In this document: one piece after another, positions 31,195 to 43,146 of the stretch | Numbering within the stretch: the first letter of the stretch is position 1 | Layout of the letters: every line of letters begins with the position of its first letter | Source: Diploptera punctata | Taxonomy: Eukaryota > Arthropoda > Insecta > Blattodea > Blaberidae | Length of the DNA stretch: 64,000 nucleotides | Reading direction: 5' to 3' | NCBI GenBank assembly: GCA_030220185.1 | Contig: JASPKZ010003844.1 | Location: 3,246,001-3,310,000, forward strand | Notes under the pieces: model-generated | What the model was told of the DNA's origin: nothing | Database searches by the model: none | What the model saw: only the letters and a program-made list of their open reading frames with translations | Program-made: the position numbers and the translations under genes

Positions 31195-31925
31195 TGTATA
31201 ATTTCCAATTGTCCCAGTTATATATGGATGCGAAACATGGACTCTTACATGAAGGGAGGAAATGGGATTACGAGTATTTGAGAATAAAATTATCAGGTAA
31301 TCAACTGAATTGGCGTTTACTTGATGAAAATCCATAACTTATTTAATTAAAGAAAAATAAAACTTAAAGTTTTATGTGTTATTCATATTTATTAAAATAT
31401 AAATTAGTTACAGCTGTTTCAGTACTTTGTACCTTCTTGAGACATGATAATAAAGTACCGAAACAGCTGTAACTAATTTATATTTTAATAAATATGAAAA
31501 TCACATAAAACTTTAAGTTATATTTTTATTTAATTAGATAAAATTCTCAGGTTTTTTTTATAAAGAGAGATTAACAGACAAGTAAATGGAGAATACTACA
31601 TAACAGTGAACTGCATGTTCTTTATAGGAAGCCAGATATAATAATAACAGTTAAATCTTGCAGTATTTGCGATAGGCAGAACATATGGCACGAATGGGAA
31701 AGAAAAAGACGTGCATGTAAGTTTCTTGTAGGAAAACCAGAGGAAAAACGCCCAGCTGATAAACTATGAATGAGATGGGAGAATAACATTAACTATGATT
31801 TGACGGAAGTAGATTATACAGGGAATGATTGAAAAACGTCAGCTCAGGATGTGATATATGGAGAGCTTATGTCCACGCGGCTATGAATCTACGGGTTGGA
31901 TAATACCAGTGAGTTAATTAGTATC
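31195..31925 (+). mobile_element. LINE family R1 fragment split by a foldback
   Basis: YGCETWTLT and RVFENKII on the left, then after the insertion the tail region with GRTYGTNGK-type decay, NNINYDLTEVDYTGND and the 3' end. Many stops. Confidence 0.75.
31298..31537. repeat. 240-bp foldback element with 14-bp direct repeats
   Basis: Arms of about 85 bp (AACTTAAAGTTTTATGTG ... TTAGTTACAGCTGTTTCAGT) pair around a 25-bp loop. ATAAAATTATCAGG at 31284-31297 and ATAAAATTCTCAGG at 31538-31551 flank it, and LINE sequence continues on either side. Confidence 0.85.
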
Positions 31926-32265
31926 CTTTCCAAAGAGGAAAAAAAAAAACATATAGATCGTATTTGAAAGGTTAACATAAAGGGCTTCCGTTTAAGAAAA
32001 AGTGCACATTTCCTTAGGATTTTTAAACATTTTATCCCTAACATTAGGGAAGTTCATATTAGGTTAATAAACTATTATGCAACTTCTTAAATTAGAACTT
32101 CAAACTCATCTTCCTGTTATTCGCAGATAACCATTTCCTTGAATCCAATTGGATTATTCAACAATAATTTCTCCAAATGACCATAAAAGAAATTATCATA
32201 AATCAGTCAAAATTATTCCTCATCTAGTTATATTTTAAATGATTATGTAACTCCGTTCCTTATCA

Positions 32266-32885
32266 CGAGTGATTTTCAAATTATCGATAAATTCACGACT
32301 CACGAAGTGAGGAGTGAATTTATCCAGAAAATTTAAAAATCAAGAGTGGCATTTGTTAGGACTATTTAACGAATAAAATTAAACTGTTTACTCAATAATC
32401 ATTATTTAAATATAGTTACGGTATTTTAGAATATTTATATATAATATATATATTAATTAATGTAAACGGCGATGTTTGAAAACAAATCAGAAATGTGAGG
32501 TTATGCAATTCACTGCAACTTGATCATATTATTTATTGCCAAATAGGATCGCAATATTTTAAGAATGCACTCTAGTGGATAAATAATGAAACACATCAAA
32601 CTGTATATTATAATTAACATTATAGGTTATTAATTTATTTTTTTAGTAAACAACTCAGTGAAATCAAATAACCTGTTCACTATTTGCTATATTCAGTGTA
32701 TTTGTTGGAGAAAAATAATGTTCTGAGCTGTTCAGAACACTAAAAATATCACAAAGGCAGGAGCTGATAAAGAGAAATCGATAAAGTGCGAGGTGAAACA
32801 CGACTGTCATTGGTTGTAAAACAAAATTCATTGAAACGTGATTGGTCATTGACTACAGTTTGAGGCATGAGTTAAATAGTCCCCG
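32266..32885 (-). repeat. Repeat family A, copy 4
   Basis: Contains ACGACTCACGAAGTGAGGAG, ACGGCGATGTTTGAAAACAA and GAGGCATGAGTTAAATAGTC in family order. Closest to copy 1. Confidence 0.82.
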
Positions 32886-33250
32886 TAATATTGACCATTC
32901 GAACAGACTCAGGTTGTTATCTCAGTAATGGTTAAGTAACAATTCTCATAGTTTTCTTTGTCTTCTACAGAAAAAAAGACCGACTGCAGATTTTTTTAAA
33001 GATTGGTATTAATTCGAGTTAATATTATCCTTGTTATAGATAAATTTGTCAGCTAGTTTTCCTTCCAAAATTCTAATTTTGCCGTTCCTGATAACTCGAA
33101 CACTCTAGTACAGCTCTTTATATTGCACATCACCTGCTATTGATTCACCTATGCATTTTAGTAAATTGAACAGGTAAATAATGGAATTTCACCCTAGTTA
33201 GTATTTACTTACTTAAAAAGGATATTTAATAATCGGGTCAATGGCGTCGA

Positions 33251-33481
33251 ATTTTAACATTTAAATTCGTAATGTATCCTTTTTGGATACATCAGTTGGT
33301 TCAATTAATTTAATATTTTTAATAAATCAGAAGAAAACGAACAAAAATAATCCACTTAAATATGTATCTAATTATACAATATACCTAATAATAAGTTACA
33401 CAAAATTCCATTTTCACTGCGGTCCGCCCACATTTAAATAACCAACAGAGGAAATTTGTGTTTTGCCAATTTAAGGGTTAA
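33251..33481 (-). repeat. MITE family B, copy 3 (uninterrupted)
   Basis: On the minus strand it runs TTTAACCCTTAAATTGGCAA ... TTATTATTAGGTATATTGTA ... ACGAATTTAAATGTTAA. It shows the family without the inserts seen in copies 1 and 2. Confidence 0.8.
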
Positions 33482-33484
33482 AGA

Positions 33485-34235
33485 TGGGCGTGAAAGAACC
33501 GACAAATTATGCTCAGATCCTCTTATTTCAGTCTTGAGGTTTTTATGCTTAGCATTCTGTGTTCAATACAATGTTTAAAATTAATGTTTCTATTTTGGTA
33601 TTTGACATAACTTTAAAAAATTCATAAAAATTATTAAGGAAGGAGAATAAAACAATCTCGGCGAAATTTTCATTTACATTCTGAAATGATAAAATAAATA
33701 TAATTATAGTATACGGATGATTTAGGTATTGTCACTAAAAAAAGAGGTTAAAACCTTATAGGAAGGATCATTTTAAAGGGAATCAAACATTTATAAACCG
33801 GTCAAAAGCAGATCTTGGTCGGGAAGAGAGCACATGTCACGAGAATTGGTGAAATAATTTTACCTAATCTACTCAATAAATTTCATTTAAAATGTATTAA
33901 TATATCATTTTCCGATAACGGAAATTTATTTAGAATAATTTGTGGAATTTCCAATTCATTGTTCGAAGATCCCTGCATATTTGATGAGACATTCTAAATG
34001 GCGGCCCTGCAGTGAAAATCATAATAATACACTTCTTTGACATCTTATTTACACAATGTAATAAATGTAATTAAAAATGAATTCAATATAATATGAAATA
34101 AAATATAGTACGATACATGGAAAACGTATGCGTTGAAAAATGTATGTCCTCGTCTATCAACTCAGGAATAATCATTTCAACTCATACGTAAAAGAATAAC
34201 TTCCATCCTTGTGCCGTAATGTACTATTACATAAT
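33485..34235. other. Stretch without recognised features
   Basis: AT-rich. A 60-codon frame at 33815 has no recognisable motif. Confidence 0.4.
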
Positions 34236-34239
34236 TCTA

Positions 34240-34520
34240 ACTAACTAACTCACTGGCACTATCGATCCCATAGGTTCATGGTCGCGCGGACATATGCTCT
34301 CCATGCAACCCTATCCTGAGCCAATGCTTTCCAATCATCCTCTGTATAATCTACTTCCCTCGAATCATAGTTAATGTTATTCTCCCACCTCATTCTTGGT
34401 CTACCAACTGAGCGTTTACCCTCTGGTTTTCGTACAAGAAGCTTCCATGCACGTCTTTCATTCCCTATTCGTGCCACATGTCCTGCCCATCGCAGTCTAC
34501 GAGCCTTAGCTGTTCTCATT
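34240..34520 (-). mobile_element. LINE family R1 3' end
   Basis: An 86-codon open frame: ARRLRWAGHVARIGNERRAW, GKRSVGRPRMRWENNINYD, WRAYVRATMNL, then the stop and a (TTAG)n-type tail (TAACTAACTAACTCACTGGC on the plus strand). A clean example of the family terminus. Confidence 0.88.
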
Positions 34521-34556
34521 ATATCTAGCTAATATCTAATTCAATGTTACGCAGGA

Positions 34557-34591
<35 letters not shown>

Positions 34592-34744
34592 ATATTATGA
34601 CTAACACGAAATTTAGCATGAATTTTATTAGTGTTGATTCTTCATCCAGTCAGGCTAAAGTTAAATTTAAATATTTTAACCTCACGATGAATACGTCGTA
34701 AGCCAGTACTTCATGCTGGCCAGTAACAATAAATCAACTTGCTG

Positions 34745-35285
34745 ATGATGGAAATACTCCCGAAAGACCTGTAGTATATTAATACCTTTACCAATTGATA
34801 AACACACTAAAGTACAACGATTCAATTATCTATGTGGCACAATTAAACGCACTTTATTGAATAAGACTAAAAAATAAACTATTTTGAAGTTTTACAAAGT
34901 ATTGGCAGTTCCATCTCTCATCTATGGATGTGAAACCTGGACATTAACAAAGGCAGATAGTAAACAAATAGAGGCTGCTGAAATGAAGATGTTGAGAGCA
35001 ATAGCAGGATACCAAAGGACCGATAAAAAGAAAAACGAAGATATAAGAACAGAACTTATTATATTTAATCTCTGTGAAAGAATAAAATATTATCAAAATG
35101 CTTATCTTCAGCACGTATTACGAATGAATGAACAGCGCATACCAAGAAGAATGTATAATTATAAACCAAAGGGAGAAGAATGTTGGGAAGACCATTGAAG
35201 AGATGGAAGGACCAATTCGACCTAAATGAGATCGGAACAGGTCATTGGGCTTAATCCTTGTTGTTGGTGATGATGATGATGATGA
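34745..35285 (+). mobile_element. LINE C-terminal fragment, (GAT)n tail
   Basis: LAVPSLIYGCETWTLTK, AAEMKMLRAIAGYQRTDKK, HVLRMNEQRIPRRMYNY, a frameshift, then GRPLKRWKDQFDLNEIGTGH-like sequence and GATGATGATGATGATGAT. Same family as 3453-4042. Confidence 0.82.
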
Positions 35286-35828
35286 TCAACTGATGAGACG
35301 GACTTACAACATACATAATTGTATAATTTTATGTCATTACTTTATTATTTCATTCTTTCTTAGTTTTTTAAAGGAAATATCCAATATGATACAGTAAACT
35401 CTGCTTTTAGATTTTCGATAGAGACCTATATATGTTTTATCTGGCAGTGTCAGGTCCTTAGTAACTTCGCTAATCGGGGAGTTTACATGATTGTAAATCA
35501 AACAATTGTGGCGTTCCCTCTTACCAGGAAAACTTCATGTAACACTAGTCATTTTCCTTATCCAGTAACACGCCTTGCAAATGGATTCCTTAATGTAACA
35601 AAATAAAATACGCAAGAGGAAAGATATTAAATATAATAATGCATATATATAGTATTTTATTATCCAACTACTTGCCAAGGTCTACGTAATTAAACATTTA
35701 TTTAGTTTATGTTTTCACAGTGTTGTGATATACGATATAAAACCTGTATTTTTTACTGTATAAGTGAGTGAAGGATGTATGTTTCTCCAACTGCTTAGAA
35801 GTATAGGCTACGTCAATATTTTTTTGCT

Positions 35829-36545
35829 GACTATTTAACTCATGCCCCAAATGAAAGTCAATGACCAATCAATCACATTTCAATGATTTTTTATTTACAA
35901 CCAATCACAGTCGTGTTTCGTCTAGAATTTACCAACTAAAGTTTATCATAATAAAGAAAGCATCTCCTTTTTAACATTCTGAATAGGTCATAGCATTATT
36001 TTGCAGTGACTGACTATCTAAGAAATATGGCTACCAGATTGTATATATAATAAAAACATTTGTAGTAATTGATTATACCACCAAAAAAAGAAGCCACTGT
36101 TTGCACTTTCTTAAATATATTTTTCCCCAGGTAATAACGTTCCAGAAAAAATATAATTGTCATATTTACATCATAGGACATCATAAATAATAATATACAG
36201 TTTGATGTGTTTCATTTTTTCTCCACTAGTGTGCATTCTTGCAATATTGCGTTCCTTTGGCAATAAATAATATGATCTGGTTGCAGTGATGAACAAAAGA
36301 AACAAATGAAGCGTACCAATCGTCTGTCGTTTGTTTTCAAACATCGCCGTTTACATTAAATATATAAATATTTTATAATAACTACATTTAAATAATTATT
36401 TGTGAGTAAACAGGTTAATTTTATTCGTTAAATAGTCTAACAAATGCCACGAATGATTTTCAAATTATCGATAAATTCACGACTCACGAAGGGAGGAGTG
36501 AATTTATAGATAATTTGGAAATCACTCGTGGCATTACTTACGATA
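35829..36545 (+). repeat. Repeat family A, copy 5 (best uninterrupted)
   Basis: Runs from GACTATTTAACTCATGCCCC to GAAATCACTCGTGGCATTAC. It holds the empty site for the Tc1 element. The last 95 bases (36443-36538) form a near-perfect terminal hairpin: AATGCCACGA ... TCGTGGCATT. Confidence 0.88.
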
Positions 36546-37140
36546 AACTCAAATGTATTTGCACAATTCAATTTTTTTCGACAGTCCAATCAATATACGA
36601 TATATGTTATTATGAATTCGGGTTGAATCCATCCTTTAAAATTGGTCTATGTTATGCATCAACCGTCTAAGCGCCATTTTCTTTAAAAATTAGATTTTCA
36701 TATCATCTGGAGCACTGGCTCATGAACTAAGAAATGGATTGCAGTTCCGCCAATGCCAGAGGAGAAAGCTAGAAATGTCATAACAGATAACCTGATGGCA
36801 TTGGACAAAAAAATCTATTTATATGTGTAGGCGTTGTAAATAATTAAATAAGGTTTTTATTTTTGTGACATATTTCACTCTTGACAGGGGAAGCGCGATT
36901 AAATTTTGGCGGTTGAGGGGAGACCCGACAGGAAAAATTTTGAAAACCCCTGTCTTATAGACCTACTCTATTCTGTTATAGAACATTAGCATCATTTTTT
37001 CCCAGGACTATAATTAATCCTCATTATTGTCGGAGCACCTGTAATTAAATACTTTACCTTGAAATAGTTTGTAAACTAACATGTACTTCTAACAATATAA
37101 TTAGTCCCCTGAGGCATATCCGCTGGCACGCAGCCTTATA
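36546..37140. other. Stretch without recognised features
   Basis: No coding or repeat pattern supported. Confidence 0.4.
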
Positions 37141-37146
37141 CATATA

Positions 37147-37793
37147 CAGTAAAACATGTCTTAGCCGGAAACTTTATAAGAAGGAAACCTGTAGAGACGG
37201 AAAGAAATCTCCAGAATGGTACGATTTTATATGTAACATCGTCCTGTATAAGCCGGAAACCTTAATAAATCGGAAACGGAATGGTTTTTAAAGTACCAAT
37301 AGTTAATTGTTTACCTCAGTAAGACGGGAAATTATTCTTAAGCACGTTCTAATTACATTATTAATGACCACACATAAAAATGCTGCATATGACGCTTTCT
37401 GCATTATATCGTTTTACCTTCTTGTGTTGTCATTGTATTGCGAGGATACCCTTGCTTATGTGTGACAGCGGGGAATCCCTCGCTTTTCCTTGCCTGCTTA
37501 CGTAACCTGCGAGGGAGTTGGGAAACTCTTCAGTCCTCCTGTAGTAACGTTCCTTCTCATTGTTGTGTAATAGCGTTGTTTTGTATTGCCGTGCAAACTG
37601 AGCTGTGTTATATACACTATCTTGTCTGTATTTCAGTTCAATACGTTATGTCTTTAAAGAGTGCATGTAAAATCCTTACCCTGCGTGAGAAAATTCAAGC
37701 TTGTAATTTAAGAACCCTTTATAAGAAGGAAAACTGCCAAGACGGAAATATATTTAAGGAACCGTTATGTTCCTTCATAGACAGATTTTACTG
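37147..37793 (+). mobile_element. pogo/Tigger-like element, deleted
   Basis: The ends CAGTAAAACATGTCTTAGCC and, inverted on the right, CAGTAAAATCTGTCTATGAA sit between TA dinucleotides (37145-37146, 37794-37795). Inside, MSLKSACKILTLREKIQA looks like the N-terminal CENP-B/pogo DNA-binding domain, after which the sequence jumps to the 3' end; the DDE core is missing. Internal fragments repeat TATAAGAAGGAAA. Confidence 0.82.
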
Positions 37794-37849
37794 TATTAAA
37801 ATAGCGAAATTTTGAAAAGTGGCCGAATTCAAATTCAATACTTACAAAT

Positions 37850-37910
37850 AGGAATTAAGTGCACAAAGAAATTAAACATAGGCTGTGTTCAATAAAACAT
37901 TAAACTGAAA

Positions 37911-37951
<41 letters not shown>

Positions 37952-38155
37952 ACTGCCACTCTTCTAGTTATATCATATGAATGCGAAATATGGTCTCTTA
38001 CTTTAAGGGAGAAGAGAATATTATGAATATTTGAAAATAAAGTTCTGGAAAATTTTTAGACCAAAGAGAGATGAACAGATAGACGAATGGGGAAGACTAC
38101 AAGATCTTTATGGGAAACCAAATGTAATAAGAACATTTAAGTCTTGTATATTGCA
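37850..38155 (+). mobile_element. Decayed LINE family R1 fragment with (TA)n insert
   Basis: HKEIKHRLCSIKH, then a (TA)n at 37917-37949, then GREEYYEYLKIKFWKIF-like and FRPKRDEQIDEWGRLQDLYG, GKPNVIRTFKSC. Collinear with the R1 copy at 50255. Confidence 0.75.
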
Positions 38156-38159
38156 TGTT

Positions 38160-38250
38160 TTTCCTTACCCATAAGAAAAAAATGTCAGGAAACATTAAGG
38201 CCAAAACAGTCCCTGAACACCATCTGGCCATCACAGTCATCCATAATATA
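38160..38250 (+). mobile_element. SINE S1 body fragment
   Basis: AAAATGTCAGGAAACATTAAGGCC and ACAGTCCCTGAACACCATCT-type text matches the middle of S1. Short and truncated at both ends. Confidence 0.6.
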
Positions 38251-38584
38251 TTAACCTTGTTTAGTATAAATCTGATAGTGAGTGCTTTATTTTGTATCAA
38301 ATGTTCGCGTTGTCCCAAAGGTGGCCCAGGCATTAAGCTTATCGCTCATTGGGGAGATCATTCATGTCCATATGTGCTCGAAAAAGTATGTGTGTAATCT
38401 AGTGTTTAAAATTCTCTCTCAACAAGTCATGTACTTGTTAGGTATGAGTGGCATAGAACATATAAATGTTACGTACAAAGAGAGAGAAAGAGTTAAAATA
38501 AGGTAAAGAAAGAAAGAAAAATAAAATGAACAATTACTTATAGTTAATCTCTTATCCAACTTTCTTACCTCAAAATATAAGAGT

Positions 38585-38690
38585 AGTAATGAATTAATTA
38601 ACTGGCGCTATCAATCCGGGAGAATGATGGATGATTTCCATACAGCCCTATCCGCAGTTAATATTTTCCGCACATCATGAGAATGGTAAT
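38585..38690 (-). mobile_element. LINE family R1 3'-end scrap
   Basis: AACTGGCGCTATCAATCCGG then CCATACAGCCCTATCCGCAG is the 3' terminal block of R1 in reverse. Confidence 0.65.
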
Positions 38691-38904
38691 TATTCATCTG
38701 AAATTTTAAAACATTCAGCTGTTGCTACGTTACAAACTCAGCAGTCCAATAAAAAAAATAACAATACTTTTATTAAATAGAAAATTAAATGTCTGTAAAT
38801 TCCTGTATTCTAATTGTTATCATATTCGCTTCTGGTTCCAAGATTTCAGGTCCAAATCCGACCAAGGTCAATGAATTGTTATCTACATTCTACATACCAT
38901 AGAC

Positions 38905-39050
38905 CATCGTTTCCCAACCTGTGGTTCGCGAACCCCCAGGGGGTACGCAAAATATTTCAAGAGGTTCGTCAAAACTTTTTCGTAATGGTGAGTTTCGAGG
39001 TTAGGCCTATTATTGTTTTCTTCATTTCCGAGGCATTGTCATATTAATAA

Positions 39051-39115
<65 letters not shown>

Positions 39116-39477
39116 TAAAATTAAATTAATCCTATAATGGTCCTTGTTACAAATGTGTAACATCGGAAATTTATAACAATATTTCCATAATAAATTAATA
39201 TTTACCTCGAATGCCTGATTTACAGTTATGTAACAACGTTGGGAATGCATTTGATTTCGCTACAACTAGGCCAACACATTGTGTAACTTTTAAGCCGTAA
39301 CTAGAGTAACTTTAGGTTTTAACCGTTAAGGGTTAAGTTAAATTAAGGTTATTAAACATTTTGCTTGGACTTAAATTGTATGCATGTTTACTGTATGCAT
39401 ATTTAAAAGTTAGTGGTTCACCCAACTCAGATCGTTGTGGAAGGGGTTCGAGAGTCAAAAAATGTTGGGAACCACTG
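38905..39477. mobile_element. hAT-type non-autonomous element
   Basis: The left end CATCGTTTCCCAACCTGTGG and the right end, inverted, CAGTGGTTCCCAACATTTTT fit hAT-type termini. The 8-bp flanks CCATAGAC and CCATAGCG match at six positions. Holds a (ATT)n tract at 39053-39114; no transposase. Confidence 0.75.
39053..39114. repeat. (ATT)n microsatellite
   Basis: About twenty ATT units inside the hAT-type element. Confidence 0.97.
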
Positions 39478-39483
39478 CCATAG

Positions 39484-39756
39484 CGGGCCCGGGATAGTTT
39501 TTCTGTGTGAGGTTTTTATCGGGTTTTTCCTCATCTGTAAGACAAATGTCAGGAAAACTTAGGCCCAAACGGTCCCCAAAATCATATGGCCATCATCATC
39601 ACCCTTTTCATTATCATCATCATTATCCTTCACCGGTGTGGAAAGCAACGGGAAGCTACCACACCTGCAGTTCCCTAGTAAAGCTGCAAAGCATAGCATG
39701 AAAATGCTATGATTGCAGTGAAAGACCTGCCCTCGGGCAGAATTACTATGGATGGA
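39484..39756 (+). mobile_element. SINE family S1, 5'-truncated
   Basis: Begins CGGGCCCGGGATAG, missing the tRNA head, then the body and a tail ending ACTATGGATGGATTATTATT. Immediately follows the hAT-type element. Confidence 0.88.
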
Positions 39757-40244
39757 TTATTATTATTATTATCATCATCATCATCATGTTGGTTTGTAGA
39801 AAATAATTTCGTAGTAGATGAAATATCAAAGTATAGTATTTGTAATAGCAAACATGATTATCATTGTCACCATCATAATCGGTACTACAGTTCTTAGAGT
39901 TTAGCCTTGATATCTCGAACACAGCTCGCCATTCTGTTCTGCGTTTACTTTCTACCTCCTACTACTGTTTCCAGTTCTCCTCAAATCGTTCTCCACGAAT
40001 ATCAAACAAAGATTATTATATTTTCTTATCTGTTATTAAAATTGTAATGTAATTTCATTGTAATAAAACGATTATACTGTTGTATAGGTAGGAGCTATGT
40101 AGGAAGATATGTTATTTAATCACGCTCTTTAACTAGACTTATTATTTAGGCCGCAATTCAAATTACGGATAAAAGGGCTGACATATTGCTCAGAAGCCTC
40201 TTTTAAACCTGCCAAATCTCCATATAGCCATATGGTCATCATCA

Positions 40245-40905
40245 TCATCTTAAGGTACGACAACTTCAAAAGTGAAAGTTTTGGCCTTCTCAACAATCAT
40301 CCTCCATGCTAATCTGTCTCTTGTCATATTCAAATTAGTCAGTTTCATTTTCCTTAGATCGTTCATTGTGTTATCCTCCCATCTGATCCTCAGTCTTTCT
40401 ACAGCTCTGCCTCCTATAGGTTTCCATTTGTAGAGTTTTTTTGACCAGTCTCTGATCATCCATTCTTATCAAATGTCCAAGCCGCCAATTCTTAGAGATC
40501 TTATATGGTTTACTATGTTCTGATTTTTTTATTAATTTGTTTAGTTCGTTATTTGTTTTGATTCTCCAACGGTATCAGTTCCTCTATTTGGTCCAAATAT
40601 TCTTCTTAAAATTTTTCTTTAAAAAATTATTAATTTCTGTTTTATTGTTTCTTTTAGGACCCAAGTTTCACAAGCGTATGTAACTACTGGTGTATTGAGT
40701 GTTTTGTATAACCTTATTTTTGCAGTTTTTGATATTATTTTGCTTTTAAATAAGGTTCTATTTGCAAAATAAGCTTTATTCCCATTTACCAATCTTTCTT
40801 TAATTTCCTCTTCTAATGTATTATGTCCATTTACTTTGGTACCTAAATATTTGAATGATTCTACTGTGTTAATTTGTATATCATCAATTTGTAGGTTTTC
40901 AAATT
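40245..40905 (-). mobile_element. LINE C-terminal region
   Basis: The minus strand reads IDDIQINTVESFKYLGTKVN, AYFANRTLFKSKIISKTA, TPVVTYACETWVLKE, RIFGPN, and finally GGRAVERLRIRWEDNTMND, MTRDRLAWRMIVEKA. About 650 bp with frameshifts. An S1 SINE abuts it at 40914. Confidence 0.85.
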
Positions 40906-40913
40906 GTCTATCA

Positions 40914-41085
40914 GGTCCACCGCTGTGGTCTCGGGGTAGCGTGCTGCCTTGTCACACAGCGGGCCCGGGTTCGATCCCCGGTCGGGACAGTTTTTTTGGG
41001 TGAGGTTTTTCCTCACCTGTAAGACAAATGTCAGGAAAACTTTAAGGCCCAAACGGTCCCCGAAATCATATGGCCATCGGAATCA
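40914..41085 (+). mobile_element. SINE family S1, 3'-truncated
   Basis: Complete head (TCCACCGCTGTGGTCTCGGG, GGGTTCGATCCCCGG) and half the body, stopping at ATATGGCCATC. Confidence 0.88.
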
Positions 41086-41189
41086 TCATCATTCATATTC
41101 ATCTTAGGTTAAGCTTAGGATTAGGGACTCTCCTGGCGCACCATTATCATCATCATCACCCATCATATCATCGAGGCAATGTAACCCCG

Positions 41190-41560
41190 CCTTCCAGGCG
41201 CCCCAAACTCAGAAGTGGGTTACAAGTACGCCATGCCAGGAAACCAGGAATGTCGAAAGACAAACCTGGGGCATTTGAAAAAAAAAAATATTTTCTACTA
41301 GTCATATGGTCACAATGCAGAATAATAGATCACTCAGAAACCTTGTCCAGTGACAAGCCGAGTAATAAAAAAAAGATAGGAAACCCAAGAATTACACGGT
41401 TAGATGGTGTGGAGAATGACTTGAAAACAATGAATGTTAGGAGATGGAGACTTAAGACTTTGGAAAGGGAGGATTGAAATGTCATTATAAGAGACCCTAG
41501 GATCCTTCATGGAATGCATTGTCATAGAGTAGTAGTAGTAGTAGTAATAGTAGTAGTAGT
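41190..41560 (+). mobile_element. LINE C-terminal fragment, (AGT)n tail
   Basis: IGNPRITRLDGVENDLKTMN and VRRWRLKTLEREDWNVIIRD are the end of a LINE polyprotein, closed by HGMHCHR and (GTA)n at 41529-41562. Confidence 0.78.
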
Positions 41561-41562
41561 AG

Positions 41563-41835
41563 TAAGTTCCATGGCTGGAAAGTCTTAAAAGGCTCTTGGC
41601 ATACCAGCCACTGCTGGCAACACATCCACAAACTCAACGTTCAGAGGTGGACGATCATCCAACCAGCATACAGGTGACAAATGGTCAGCATATAGGGTCC
41701 CCAAGCTGTGTTATGAGCTGGTTTTCTTAATCTGGAGCTGCTGTTTATTGTAGCTACCCAAATTCTTAACGATGCTGGCTGCACACTGATCGCTTACTGG
41801 TCTAAATTCCATGAAAAATATGTTCCCCTATGGAG
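41563..41835 (-). mobile_element. SINE family S2, diverged copy
   Basis: Matches the S2 body in reverse (CCAGCCACTGCTGGCAACAC, GTCAGCATATAGGGTCCCCA, GTAGCTACCCAAATTCTTAA) but lacks a clear tRNA head. Confidence 0.72.
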
Positions 41836-41846
41836 ATTTGATCTAT

Positions 41847-42015
41847 ATACATTAATGACATCAGTGACTGCATCACGCATTGGAAACATTACACCCACGC
41901 TTATGACCTACATATGTTGGCTTATATTGAACCAGAACTGATTTACGATTCAGTTAAACAATTTAATGAAGATCTTGAGTTTATAGTAATGTGAATAAAA
42001 CAAAAACAGGGCTTA
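41847..42015 (+). mobile_element. LINE RT fragment, motif C region
   Basis: Reads IYINDISDCITHWKHYTHAY then DLHMLAYIEPELIYDSVKQF: the RT segment around the YADD box, here damaged to AYDL. A different clade from R1. It runs into (CATA)n. Confidence 0.75.
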
Positions 42016-42019
42016 TTAT

Positions 42020-42173
42020 ACATACATACATACATACATACATACATACATACATACATACATACATACATACATACATACATACATACATACATACATA
42101 CATACATACATACATACATACATACATACATACATACATACATACATACATACATACATACATACATACATAC
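42020..42173. repeat. (CATA)n microsatellite
   Basis: About 38 CATA units. The MYVC and IHTY open frames crossing it are translation artefacts. Confidence 0.98.
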
Positions 42174-42174
42174 A

Positions 42175-43136
42175 AGAGGCTAAGGAAGGTACAAATTATT
42201 TTCTAAAAATTTACACAGATGGCAGTAAAAAGGAAGAAAATGTCGGAGCCGCAGCAGTGATATACAAATTTGACAATATTTTTTTAAATCTCAAATATAG
42301 ACTTGGTGGAAATTGTTCAAATAATCAGGCCGAACAACTAGCTGTATTGAAAGCTCTACAAGAAATACAGAATATAAGTACACTTCGGGTGAAGAGAAGA
42401 CTGCAGCTATATATTCTGATAGTAAAGTTGCCCTAGCCCTGTTCCAGAAAAATAGCAAACATAATAGCATAGTTGAGGACATTCTAAAAACGATAAAAAA
42501 TTTAGAACTGAAACAATGGACAATTCATTTTAAATGGGTGAAAGTACATATAGGTGATATTGGAAATGAGTATGCCGATGAGCTTGCAAAGGAGGCAGCA
42601 AAAGACCTAAATCTGCATGTAATATATAACAAGATTCCAAAATCACTAATAAAGTGTAGAATAAGAGAAAACGGACACCAGCTGTGGCAGAATAGATGGA
42701 ATGCAACAAATAAGGGTGCTCAATGCAGACTATTCTTCCCATATATCAAAGAAAGACTTAACATTAAAATTCCTATAACACCGCAGTTTACTGCATTGAT
42801 ATCAGGCCACGGTAAAACAAATGACTACTTACATAGATTCCATATTATAGATAACCCGGGATGTGCATGTGGCTGCCCGCGACAAACTGCGAATCATATG
42901 ATTTACTTGTGTAAAGAATTTCGGCAGCAGAGAACTACCTTAATAGCAGACATATATAAAAATGGAGGGAACTGGCCGGTTACTAACAACGAATTAGTAA
43001 CTAAACATCTAAAACAATTTTGTAAATTTATAAACTCTATGAACTTATAGTTAATAAGGTGTTGTTTAAATAATGCATGTAATACTGCTCTGCAGTGGGG
43101 CATGTTGATTGATTTTCAATAAATTAAAAAAAAAAA
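42175..43136 (+). mobile_element. LINE 3' half with RNase H and zinc knuckle, poly(A)
   Basis: Non-LTR retrotransposon ORF2 end. RNase H: KIYTDGSKKEENVGAAAVIY (first Asp), NNQAEQLAVLKALQEIQ (Glu), a frameshift near 42380, AAIYSDSKVALAL (Asp), then IGDIGNEYADELAKEA (last Asp). A Cys/His cluster follows: GCACGCPRQTANHMIYLC. Stop at 43050, then an 80-base 3' UTR with AATAAA and a 23-A tail at 43127. Domain order fits I/R1/outcast-like LINEs carrying RNase H. 5'-truncated; one frameshift visible. Confidence 0.88.
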
Positions 43137-43146
43137 AAAAAAAAAA

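Noticed and set aside
35393..35490. Possible 100-bp MITE with GTAAACTC-like ends
   Set aside because: The inverted match is only about 8-10 bases and no flanking duplication is clear.
38814..39047. Short frame at the left of the hAT-type element
   Set aside because: It crosses the element border and has no recognisable domain.
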